Source: Anaerolineaceae bacterium UBA5838 (GTDB lineage: Bacteria; Chloroflexota; Anaerolineae; Anaerolineales; Anaerolineaceae). Taken from it: 5,740 bases of DNA. Made by a program: the position numbers and the translations under genes. The DNA lies in NCBI GenBank assembly GCA_002432795.1, contig DJGU01000128.1, positions 1 through 5,740 of the forward strand, in the 5' to 3' direction. Below, piece by piece: positions 1 to 5,704 of the stretch; positions within the stretch are counted from its first letter, which is position 1; each line of letters opens with the position of its first letter. The notes under the pieces are model-generated. The model saw only the letters and a program-made list of their open reading frames with translations, was not told the origin of the DNA and made no database searches.

Positions 1-878
1 ATCAGATTGCGAACAACCTTAATGCCCTTGGCTTCGAGCAATTCCACTGCTTTTCGATAGACAATGTAAAGCTCAATCAAGGGAGTGCCGCCCATACTGT
101 TTACAAACAGCAAGACTTCGTCGCCCTCTTTGTAGGGCAGGTCTTCAACAACAGGCTCAAGCAGCATTTCAGTGATCTTATCTGCCGATTCAAGCTTGAT
201 GCGATGTCGACCAGGTTCGCCATGGATACCGATACCGATTTCCATTTCATCTTCTGGCAGGTCAAATGAGGGTTTGCCCACATGTGGGACTGTGCAGGAG
301 GTAAGCGCCATGCCCATACTGCGACCTTGACCATTGACCTTGCGTGCCAGGTCAGCACATTCTTTTAGAGAACGTCCTTCTTCAGCAGCAGCGCCAACGA
401 TTTTTTCCATCAGTACAGTTAGACCCACACCCCGTCGTCCAGCAGTCCATGTGCTGTCTTCGACAGCAACATCATCATTAACAACGACTGATTCAATATC
501 AATTCCTTCGTCACGAGCCAAGTCGGCTGCCATTTCGAAGTTCATAATATCGCCGGTGTAGTTCTTAACAATATGCAGAACGCCTGCGCCACCGTCAACT
601 GCCTTGGTGGCTTCAAGCATTTGGTCGGGGGTTGGGCTGGTGAAAACAGCGCCTGGGCAAGCAGCATCTAACATGCCTTTGCCGACAAAACCACCGTGCA
701 TAGGTTCATGACCGCTGCCCCCACCGGAGACCAGCGCAACTTTGCCTTGAACGGGAGCATCTGCCCGAACGATAAAATCAGGGTCATAGAAAACCTTGAC
801 CAGATCGGGATGAGCCAGTTCAATGCCTTTGAGTTCTTCTTTCACCACATCTTCTGGGTGATTAATCAATTTTTTCAT
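1..878 (-). CDS. dhaK: Dihydroxyacetone kinase subunit DhaK (3' end cut off by window edge)
   Basis: This is the substrate-binding subunit of dihydroxyacetone kinase, which phosphorylates dihydroxyacetone to dihydroxyacetone phosphate in the cytoplasm together with DhaL (and either DhaM/PTS or ATP). The reading frame is open from the ATG at 878 to the window edge, giving 292 residues of a family usually near 330, so about 40 C-terminal residues are missing. Visible hallmarks are SGGGSGHEP (51-59), KNYTGD (105-110), TAGRRGV (145-151) and GIGIHGEPG (215-223). By eye, His57, Asp110 and His219 align with E. coli DhaK His56, Asp109 and His218; the last forms the covalent hemiaminal with the substrate. 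TAGRRGV resembles the PTS-type E. coli DhaK more than the Citrobacter ATP-dependent enzyme. It lacks the insertion E. coli carries after HGEPG. The start is fixed by AAAGGAG at 888-894, nine bases upstream. It lies 87 bp downstream of glpF on the same strand and is probably co-transcribed with it. Confidence 0.96.
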   Translation of the reverse strand, partial: MKKLINHPEDVVKEELKGIELAHPDLVKVFYDPDFIVRADAPVQGKVALVSGGGSGHEPMHGGFVGKGMLDAACPGAVFTSPTPDQMLEATKAVDGGAGVLHIVKNYTGDIMNFEMAADLARDEGIDIESVVVNDDVAVEDSTWTAGRRGVGLTVLMEKIVGAAAEEGRSLKECADLARKVNGQGRSMGMALTSCTVPHVGKPSFDLPEDEMEIGIGIHGEPGRHRIKLESADKITEMLLEPVVEDLPYKEGDEVLLFVNSMGGTPLIELYIVYRKAVELLEAKGIKVVRNL

Positions 879-887
879 ATAGAGTAT

Positions 888-894
888 CTCCTTT
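888..894 (-). promoter_or_regulatory. Ribosome binding site of dhaK
   Basis: AAAGGAG on the minus strand, nine bases upstream of the dhaK ATG at 878. It shows that dhaK has its own strong translation initiation rather than depending on coupling to glpF. Confidence 0.75.
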
Positions 895-933
895 CTTTAC
901 TCGGCACAAATTCATCTGAGCCAAGTGTTGATG

Positions 934-956
934 TGACCAGCGGTCATTATTGGTCA
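934..956. repeat. TGACC/GGTCA inverted repeat in the glpF-dhaK gap
   Basis: A perfect 5-bp inverted repeat with a 3-base spacer, TGACC-AGC-GGTCA (934-946), is followed by a further TGGTCA at 951-956. It could be a small mRNA hairpin between the glpF and dhaK stretches of the transcript, or a protein-binding site. The stem is short and there is no T-run, so I do not call it a terminator. Confidence 0.3.
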
Positions 957-965
957 GTTTGTATA

Positions 966-1757
966 CTACTCCTTGTGGGCCAGGTTCTTTGCCACAACCA
1001 TATCGTAGAGCCAGAAGCCGATAGGACCAGCGATTGCTGGAACCAGCACTGGTGGGATCAGCCAGTAGAGACCATCAAATAAGCCTGTTGTTCCAGCCAG
1101 GGCACCAAAAATGCGGGGACCAAGGTCACGAGCAGGATTGATGGAATAGCCGGAAGGACCACCGAGGGAAAGACCAACTGCCAGAACAGTGAAACCAACG
1201 ATGAATGGACCGAAGTTATCTTTGAGACCCATGTTCTTCATGTCGCCACTTGCGGCGATACCCCAAATTAGGACCATTGTGCCGAACAGTTCTGCGATTG
1301 AAGCAGTCAACATGGTGTAGCTACCAGTTGCACCAGAACCAGCGGAACCCCACCAAGCTTGACCGAAGATTGAGCCGGGTCCGGTTGACCAGACATTGGG
1401 CATTCCAGCAGCCACGAGACCGTCGCGATAGATGAAGTAAACGGCAGCAGCACCGAGGAAGGCACCGATCATCTGAGCAACGATGAAGGGCAGAACTTTC
1501 TTCCAGGGGAAGCCACGGCGAACAGCCAAACCAAGGGTAACAGCAGGGTTCAGGTGAGCACCAGAGACACCACCAGAAACGTAAACAGCAATAATGACTG
1601 CAAACGCCCAACCGATGGTAATGGTGTTCCAGTTATAAGCGGTACCAGCAACACGAGGTGCCAGACCAACGTTAGCGACAACACCATCACCAAGCAGAAT
1701 CAGGATGAAGGTGCCGAACACTTCGCCAATAAACTCTTTCATAGTACGATTTTCCAT
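966..1757 (-). CDS. glpF: Glycerol uptake facilitator (aquaglyceroporin, MIP family)
   Basis: An inner-membrane channel for facilitated diffusion of glycerol and similar small polyols. The 263-residue product is hydrophobic, with the six transmembrane segments and two re-entrant NPA half-helices of the MIP family: SGAHLNPAV (first NPA at 70-72) and GYSINPARD (second NPA at 207-209). The Asp after NPAR marks aquaglyceroporins rather than water-specific aquaporins. Aligned by eye with E. coli GlpF, the selectivity-filter residues Trp48, Gly191 and Arg206 are kept as Trp50, Gly195 and Arg210, while Phe200 is Tyr204. A Gly/Ser-rich loop lies around 125-147. I chose the ATG at 1757 because AAAGGAG (1766-1772) sits eight bases from it but only two from the alternative ATG at 1763, which would add two residues. 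Codons are strongly biased (CTG, GGT, ACC, AAC), suggesting high expression. It is first in the leftward unit, ahead of dhaK. Confidence 0.96.
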   Translation of the reverse strand: MENRTMKEFIGEVFGTFILILLGDGVVANVGLAPRVAGTAYNWNTITIGWAFAVIIAVYVSGGVSGAHLNPAVTLGLAVRRGFPWKKVLPFIVAQMIGAFLGAAAVYFIYRDGLVAAGMPNVWSTGPGSIFGQAWWGSAGSGATGSYTMLTASIAELFGTMVLIWGIAASGDMKNMGLKDNFGPFIVGFTVLAVGLSLGGPSGYSINPARDLGPRIFGALAGTTGLFDGLYWLIPPVLVPAIAGPIGFWLYDMVVAKNLAHKE

Positions 1758-1765
1758 GAACATTT

Positions 1766-1772
1766 CTCCTTT
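1766..1772 (-). promoter_or_regulatory. Ribosome binding site deciding the glpF start
   Basis: On the minus strand this reads AAAGGAG. It is eight bases from the ATG at 1757 and only two from the ATG at 1763, so it favours the internal start. Confidence 0.7.
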
Positions 1773-2146
1773 TTATAGTTATATTGAAAAATTATGATAT
1801 TTCCAGAAAAAACATTATTTTATCAGATCGATATGCACCTCCGATTCTGGTTATTTTCGCCGATTTTCAATTTCTTTCCGGGTACTCTTGGGAAATAAAA
1901 AACGCACCTGAATAAAGGGATTGTTCAGAACGATCCTCTCTAAATGACAGTTGCATTCTACGTAGGCTACTCACCTTAGTATCCTTTTATTCCCTAGAAC
2001 CTAAAAGATTTGTCAAAATTAATATCGTTTTCTACTTACCTGATCGCCGATATTAACCAAGAATAACTATAACACAACTAATCTTATTTATTCAAAATTT
2101 TACAACTTTTCGTACAGAATGCCAGTATTATTCGATAAATAATCCG

Positions 2147-2174
2147 TTTATTTTTAGCGTATGCGTAGTATAAT
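2147..2174 (+). promoter_or_regulatory. Candidate promoter for the glpA unit (perfect -10)
   Basis: A perfect TATAAT at 2169-2174 is preceded, after 16 bases, by a weak TTTATT (2147-2152; three of six matches to TTGACA). Transcription would begin near 2181 and leave an untranslated leader of roughly 180 bases that includes the TTGACA/T-tract region and the ACCTTT repeats. The -35 is poor, so this is a suggestion only. Confidence 0.33.
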
Positions 2175-2184
2175 ACCTCAAAAT

Positions 2185-2239
2185 AAAAAAAAACACAATC
2201 ATAACTTTGACAAAATGACGGCTGTTTTTTTTTGGAAAT
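2185..2239 (+). promoter_or_regulatory. A9 / TTGACA / T9 element, possible promoter
   Basis: A run of nine A (2185-2193) followed by CA forms a perfect 11-bp inverted repeat with TG plus nine T (2223-2233). Between them is a perfect -35 hexamer TTGACA (2207-2212). The A-tract sits where an UP element would lie relative to that -35. At the standard 17-base distance there is only T-tract. The nearest -10-like sequence, GGAAAT at 2234-2239, is 21 bases away. It may be a real promoter, a bent-DNA element, or chance. Confidence 0.3.
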
Positions 2240-2244
2240 AAATG

Positions 2245-2274
2245 ACCTTTACAGCTTAACCTTTGTGTAAAGGT
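2245..2274. promoter_or_regulatory. Operator-like ACCTTT / AAAGGT repeats upstream of glpA
   Basis: ACCTTTAC (2245-2252) and GTAAAGGT (2267-2274) form a perfect 8-bp inverted repeat. A second ACCTTT at 2259-2264 also pairs with AAAGGT at 2269-2274 across a 4-base spacer. That gives two direct half-sites 14 bp apart plus one inverted half-site, about 90-120 bp upstream of the GTG start. This fits a transcription-factor operator or a leader hairpin. No T-run follows, so it is not a standard terminator. The regulator is unknown. Confidence 0.4.
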
Positions 2275-2354
2275 GCTTTGCGACCATCATCTGATCCTGG
2301 AAAAAGATACCATAGAGGTATTATAAATTTTGGTCATCTCGAAATTTAAAAAAT

Positions 2355-2359
2355 GGAGG
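2355..2359 (+). promoter_or_regulatory. Ribosome binding site deciding the GTG start of glpA
   Basis: GGAGG lies five bases upstream of the GTG at 2365. It overlaps the in-frame ATG at 2353, which itself has only A/T-rich sequence directly upstream. This argues strongly for GTG 2365 as the translation start. Confidence 0.7.
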
Positions 2360-2364
2360 CAAGT

Positions 2365-3861
2365 GTGCAAGAAAAATACGATTTTATAGTGATTGGAGCG
2401 GGGGTTGTTGGTTGTATGATAGCCCGCTGGCTCTCCCGTTACGAAGGCAGAGTTCTTGTAATCGAAAAGCAAGCCGATGTTGGAATGGGGACTACTGCCG
2501 CCAATACTTCTATTGTTCATGCGGGTTATGACCCGGTACCCGGTTCGCTTAAGGCGCGAATGAACGTAAAAGGCAATGCCATGTGGGATCAGCTAAAGGC
2601 AGAACTAAACTTCGCTTTTGTACGCAGCGGTGATTATGTAGTTGCCATTGGTGAAGAGGAACTCCCCGCTTTGGATACCTTAATGGTGCAAGGCAGAAAA
2701 AACGGCGTTCCCGGCATGATGATTATCAATGGTGCAGAGATGCGTGCCCGTGAGAAGAACATTAATCCGAATGTAAGTGGCGCGCTTTGGGCTTCCACCG
2801 GTGGTATCTGCGATTGTTTCCAGGTGAATGTAGCCGCCGGTGAAAGTGCTGCTATGAACGGCGTCGAATTTCGATTTAACACCGCCTTTGAAGATTTCAT
2901 TATGGAGGGTGACCGCATCATTGGCATCAAGACCAATCAAGGCGATTTCCTCTCGCGTTGGGTGGTCAATGCTGCCGGACTTTATTCAGATGTGGTAATG
3001 CACAAAGCGGGTGTACGTCCTGAATTCAAGATACAACCACGCAAAGGCGAGTATTTTGTTTTTGATCGGGCTGACATTCAAATTGATAATGTGCTTTTCC
3101 CTGTACCATCGGATGCTGGTAAAGGAATCATGGTAACAAACACAGTCCATGGCAATACCATTATCGGACCGAATGCCCAAATTATTGATGACAAAGAAGA
3201 TACATCAACCACCATACCAGGCATGGATGAAATTTGGGAAGGTTCACAAAAACTGATACCTTCACTGGACAGGCGTCACGTCATTGCCACATTCGCTGGT
3301 TTGAGAGCAATGGGCAATGGTCCTTGCAAGACACCTGGTGTTAACTACAACAAAGACTACATCATCGAAATTCCGGAAAACGTGCGTGGATTTGTGAATC
3401 TGGGTGGAATCGAATCACCAGGCTTGGCTTCTTCCCCCGCTATAGCTGAAGAAGTCATTGATCTCCTCAAAGATGCGGGAGAAGACCTTCGTGAAAAGAA
3501 AGATTGGGAACCAATTCGACCAGCCAGACCACGCTATCGCGATATGTCACATAAGGACCGCCAACTGCTTGTGGAAATGGATCCGCAATTTGGTCGGGTT
3601 ATCTGCCGCTGTGAAAATGTTACTGAGGGAGAGATCTTAGCGGAGATTCATGCACCCATCCCAGCTCTGACCTACGATGCTATCAAGAGGCGTACCTGGT
3701 TAGGGACTGGTAGATGCCAAGGTGGATTCGATATGCCCCGTGTCGTCGCAATTCTTTCAAGAGAACTTGGTGTCTCACCTATGGAAATCACTAAACGAGG
3801 TCATAGTTCTGAATATCTTGTACGGAAGACTAAAGATTTGGAGATCGCTGATGATAATTAA
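2365..3861 (+). CDS. glpA: GlpA/GlpO-type FAD-dependent glycerol-3-phosphate dehydrogenase with BFD-like Fe-S domain
   Basis: Predicted to oxidise sn-glycerol-3-phosphate to dihydroxyacetone phosphate at a flavin and pass electrons on through an iron-sulfur domain. The 498-residue product (GTG start) opens with an FAD-binding Rossmann motif GAGVVG (11-16) and Glu34 at the end of the second strand. The DAO-fold domain follows to about 375: HAGYDPVPGSLK, RKGEYF, IGPNA and FAGLR. SPGLASSPAI (352-361) closely resembles mycoplasma GlpO. A C-terminal BFD-like [2Fe-2S] domain spans about 405-475, with CRC (Cys414, Cys416) and GRCQGGF (Cys451). The fourth ligand position, usually Cys after GGF, is Asp456. 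Some N-terminal motifs also resemble L-2-hydroxyglutarate dehydrogenase (LhgO), so the substrate rests partly on the glpF/dhaK context. An in-frame ATG at 2353 would add four residues but has no ribosome site. The 3' end overlaps the next gene by 11 bp. Confidence 0.88.
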   Translation: MQEKYDFIVIGAGVVGCMIARWLSRYEGRVLVIEKQADVGMGTTAANTSIVHAGYDPVPGSLKARMNVKGNAMWDQLKAELNFAFVRSGDYVVAIGEEELPALDTLMVQGRKNGVPGMMIINGAEMRAREKNINPNVSGALWASTGGICDCFQVNVAAGESAAMNGVEFRFNTAFEDFIMEGDRIIGIKTNQGDFLSRWVVNAAGLYSDVVMHKAGVRPEFKIQPRKGEYFVFDRADIQIDNVLFPVPSDAGKGIMVTNTVHGNTIIGPNAQIIDDKEDTSTTIPGMDEIWEGSQKLIPSLDRRHVIATFAGLRAMGNGPCKTPGVNYNKDYIIEIPENVRGFVNLGGIESPGLASSPAIAEEVIDLLKDAGEDLREKKDWEPIRPARPRYRDMSHKDRQLLVEMDPQFGRVICRCENVTEGEILAEIHAPIPALTYDAIKRRTWLGTGRCQGGFDMPRVVAILSRELGVSPMEITKRGHSSEYLVRKTKDLEIADDN

Positions 3862-5137
3862 GAAGCAGTATGATGTAGTTGTGATTGGCGCAGGACCTGG
3901 TGGTCTAGCCGCCGCTATTGAAGCAAAAAAGGGTGGCGCGGATGATGTTCTGGTCATTGAACGCGATGTGGAATTGGGTGGTATTCTGCTGCAGTGTATC
4001 CACAACGGCTTCGGTCTGCAAACCTTCAAAGAAGATCTGCCCGGTCCGGAATATGCTCAGCGTTACATTAATGAAGCTAAATCTTTGGGCATCTCTTTCC
4101 TGATGGATACCATGGTCATGGATGTAACTTCGCAACGAAAACTCTATCTTTCCAGCCGGGATTTTGGTTATGTCGAAGTAGATGCCCACGCCATTGTTTT
4201 GGCTATGGGCTGCCGCGAACGTACCCGCGCCCAGGTGCGACTCCCAGGCTATCGCCCTAACGGCGTCTTCACAGCCGGCACCGCCCAGCGTTGGGTGAAT
4301 GTGGAAGGATATATGCCTGGTGAGAAGTTTGTCATTTTGGGCTCTGGTGACATCGGCATGATCATGGCACGCCGTCTGACCTTTGAGGGCGCGCATGTTG
4401 AAAGGGTTCTTGAAATTCAATCGTACCTGTCGGGCTTGAGCCGAAACTACGTTCAGTGTCTAGAGGACTGGGGCATCCCTCTGCAGCTTAACCATACAAT
4501 CAAAAAGATCATAGGTAAAAACAGGGTTGAAGCAATTGAATCCGTTGCAGTAGACGAAAAGTGGAATTTCATTCCCGGCACTGAGGAAATTATTCCCTGT
4601 GATACCCTGCTGCTCTCGGTTGGTTTGATCCCTGAAAACGAACTTTCCAAGAAAGCTGGCGTTGCTCTGGATCCCGTCACTGGTGGTCCATTCGTAGACG
4701 AACATTTTCAGACCAATGTTCCGGGTATTTTCGCCGCAGGTAATGTGGTGCATGTTTATGACCTGGTTGATTGGGTGTCACTGGCAGGTGTTGAAGCCGG
4801 ACGAAGTGCCGCAGAATTTGCCCTTGCTGAAAAAGAGCGTTCTGCCCGATACATTCCACTTGTTCCTGGCAAAAACGTACGCTATATTGTTCCACACAAA
4901 TTGGATAAAAAAGCCCTGGAAAAAGGTGATATCAGCCTTCAAATGCGTGTTACCAAACCAATTGAGGAAGATGTCTGGTTGGAAGTGCATGGAGAAAAAA
5001 ATAGCATTGTACGACGTTCAGAGCGTTATGTGCGTCCTGGTGAGATGGTCACGATTGTGCTCAAGCCCAGAATGGCAGCCGAAGTCGAAAAAGCCGGCAG
5101 ATTGACCGTTGATATTTATCCTAAATCGGAGGCATAA
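3851..5137 (+). CDS. FAD/NAD(P)-dependent pyridine-nucleotide oxidoreductase, GlpB-like partner of GlpA
   Basis: A 428-residue flavoprotein of the Pyr_redox_2 class, probably moving electrons between the GlpA subunit and NAD(P) or another carrier in the cytoplasm. It shows an N-terminal FAD Rossmann motif GAGPGG (13-18) with Glu37. A second dinucleotide-binding motif GSGDIG (164-169) is typical for NAD(P)H. FAAGNVV (294-300) matches the second FAD-binding segment. There is no CxxC redox disulfide as in thioredoxin reductase; Cys49 (QCIHNGFG) and Cys121 (MGCRER) are the prominent cysteines. After about residue 335 comes a C-terminal domain of some 90 residues that I cannot name from motifs. 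The start ATG at 3851 has GGAG at 3840-3843, seven bases upstream, and overlaps the glpA end by 11 bp, implying translational coupling. The frame is open further upstream within glpA, but that extension has no support. It has the role, not the sequence signature, of classical GlpB. Confidence 0.88.
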   Translation: MIIKKQYDVVVIGAGPGGLAAAIEAKKGGADDVLVIERDVELGGILLQCIHNGFGLQTFKEDLPGPEYAQRYINEAKSLGISFLMDTMVMDVTSQRKLYLSSRDFGYVEVDAHAIVLAMGCRERTRAQVRLPGYRPNGVFTAGTAQRWVNVEGYMPGEKFVILGSGDIGMIMARRLTFEGAHVERVLEIQSYLSGLSRNYVQCLEDWGIPLQLNHTIKKIIGKNRVEAIESVAVDEKWNFIPGTEEIIPCDTLLLSVGLIPENELSKKAGVALDPVTGGPFVDEHFQTNVPGIFAAGNVVHVYDLVDWVSLAGVEAGRSAAEFALAEKERSARYIPLVPGKNVRYIVPHKLDKKALEKGDISLQMRVTKPIEEDVWLEVHGEKNSIVRRSERYVRPGEMVTIVLKPRMAAEVEKAGRLTVDIYPKSEA

Positions 5138-5138
5138 G

Positions 5139-5504
5139 ATGGAAGAAAAGAATTTTATCTGCACTGCTTGCCCCATGGGCTGTAAATTGATTGTACGTAT
5201 GGAAGGTGACGAAGTAGTCAAGATTTTGGGCCACCGCTGCCGTAAAGGCGAGACCTATGGACGCCAGGAAGCTATTGCTCCTCAGCGGATGGTTGCGAGC
5301 ACGGTCAGAATCGCTAACGGTATCCATCCCTTACTGCCAGTTTATACCAAAGGTTCTATTCCAAAACGAAAGATCTTCGAAGTGTTAGAAAAGATCCGCG
5401 CAATCGAGGTGCCCGCCCCGGTCAAAGCCGAGGATGTCATCATCGCCAATGTTATTGGCACGGGCGTGGATGTCATCGCCAGCCGCGATATGCCGGAGAA
5501 GTAA
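5139..5504 (+). CDS. DUF1667 family protein, putative small Fe-S partner of the GlpA complex
   Basis: A 121-residue protein recognisable as DUF1667, a family regularly found directly after GlpA-like dehydrogenase and FAD/NAD oxidoreductase genes (known family context). Near the N-terminus it has Cys8-x2-Cys11-x3-Cys15 (CTACPMGC) and Cys34 (GHRCRKG). This spacing recalls the [4Fe-4S] motif at the start of molybdopterin oxidoreductases, but with no sequence left for such an enzyme. The C-terminal part (about 60-121) has no cysteines and no recognised motif. It has no signal peptide or membrane segment. The start is set by GGAGG at 5128-5132, six bases upstream of the ATG, with a single base after the previous stop, so it is translationally coupled. 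I infer that it is an electron-transfer subunit replacing GlpC; no experimental function is known to me. Confidence 0.87.
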   Translation: MEEKNFICTACPMGCKLIVRMEGDEVVKILGHRCRKGETYGRQEAIAPQRMVASTVRIANGIHPLLPVYTKGSIPKRKIFEVLEKIRAIEVPAPVKAEDVIIANVIGTGVDVIASRDMPEK

Positions 5505-5537
5505 AGATTCTGCTTTGTTAGGATTGATCTATTTGAT

Positions 5538-5599
5538 GGCGGATTGGAAGTAAACAAAGAGCTTTGTGGGATTTTGTGTTTAGTACTTCCAATCTCGCC
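5538..5599 (+). terminator. Long hairpin 33 bp after the DUF1667 gene, possible transcript end
   Basis: GGCG-GATTGGAAGTA (5538-5552) is complementary to TACTTCCAATC-T-CGCC (5584-5599) with a single unpaired T, giving 15 base pairs. Inside the loop is a smaller hairpin, ACAAA-GAGC-TTTGT (5554-5567), followed by a T-rich GGGATTTTGTGTTT. The position after the last gene of the unit suits a terminator or mRNA-stabilising hairpin. The long stem is followed by GC-rich sequence, not by a T-run, so a classical intrinsic terminator is doubtful. Confidence 0.4.
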
Positions 5600-5654
5600 C
5601 GCGCGTTAAGCTCAACACATTACGCCTTGAAACTTGTGATAGGCTAACAACCAA

Positions 5655-5704
5655 ACTTCGTTTCTTGGATAGCTGGCATAATTATGCTAATCGCAAGACG
5701 AAGT
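5655..5704. repeat. Imperfect long hairpin with perfect 12-bp palindrome at its tip
   Basis: ACTTCGT (5655-5661) pairs with ACGAAGT (5698-5704). CTTG (5664-5667) pairs with CAAG (5694-5697), and GAT (5668-5670) with ATC (5690-5692) leaving one bulged G. The centre is the perfect palindrome GCATAATTATGC (5676-5687). The nested layout suggests a folded RNA or cruciform-forming element. No coding sequence was recognised here. Confidence 0.5.

Larger units (their letters stand above)
1758..2364. other. Divergent intergenic region, no gene seen
   Basis: This 607-bp AT-rich stretch separates the two divergent units. No reading frame with a ribosome site and family signature is visible on either strand. 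It should contain promoters for both units. On the plus strand there is TATAAT at 2169-2174 and TTGACA at 2207-2212. On the minus strand there is a TTGACA at 2016-2011 without a convincing -10 at 16-18 bases. Closer to glpF several minus-strand AT-rich hexamers such as CATAAT (1796-1791) and TATAAC (1783-1778) lack a good -35, so the glpF promoter is unassigned. A 6-bp inverted repeat ATTATT-cgata-AATAAT lies at 2127-2143, and an imperfect pair GAATAAAGG / CCTTTTATTC lies at 1910-1918 and 1983-1992. Confidence 0.8.

Noticed and set aside
696..1082. Plus-strand 128-codon open frame spanning the glpF-dhaK gap
   Set aside because: It runs antisense across the start of dhaK and the end of glpF, with no ribosome site and no family resemblance.
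1792..1815. Seven-codon leader peptide (MFFLEIS) upstream of glpF on the minus strand
   Set aside because: There is no ribosome site at proper distance; the GGAGG-like sequence near 1837-1842 is over 20 bases away.
1790..2350. Catabolite-responsive (cre) or E. coli GlpR-type operator
   Set aside because: I searched by eye for a cre-like TGWAAANCGNTNWCA and for long TTCG/CGAA dyads and found no acceptable match.
3722..3850. 43-residue N-terminal extension of the pyridine-nucleotide oxidoreductase starting at ATG 3722
   Set aside because: It lies wholly inside the glpA coding sequence in another frame. A good ribosome site (3840-3843) and the typical flavoprotein N-terminus support ATG 3851.
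3905..4420. 171-codon minus-strand open frame opposite the oxidoreductase
   Set aside because: It is antisense to a clearly conserved flavoprotein and has no recognisable motif. It is a shadow of the codon usage on the other strand.
5109..5138. Ten-residue extension of the DUF1667 protein from ATG 5109
   Set aside because: GGAGG at 5128-5132 is placed for ATG 5139, and the extension overlaps the end of the preceding gene.
5601..5650. Integron attC-like site (GTTAAGC ... GGCTAAC)
   Set aside because: The order of the core motifs is inside-out relative to attC, and GGCTAAC does not fit RYYYAAC.
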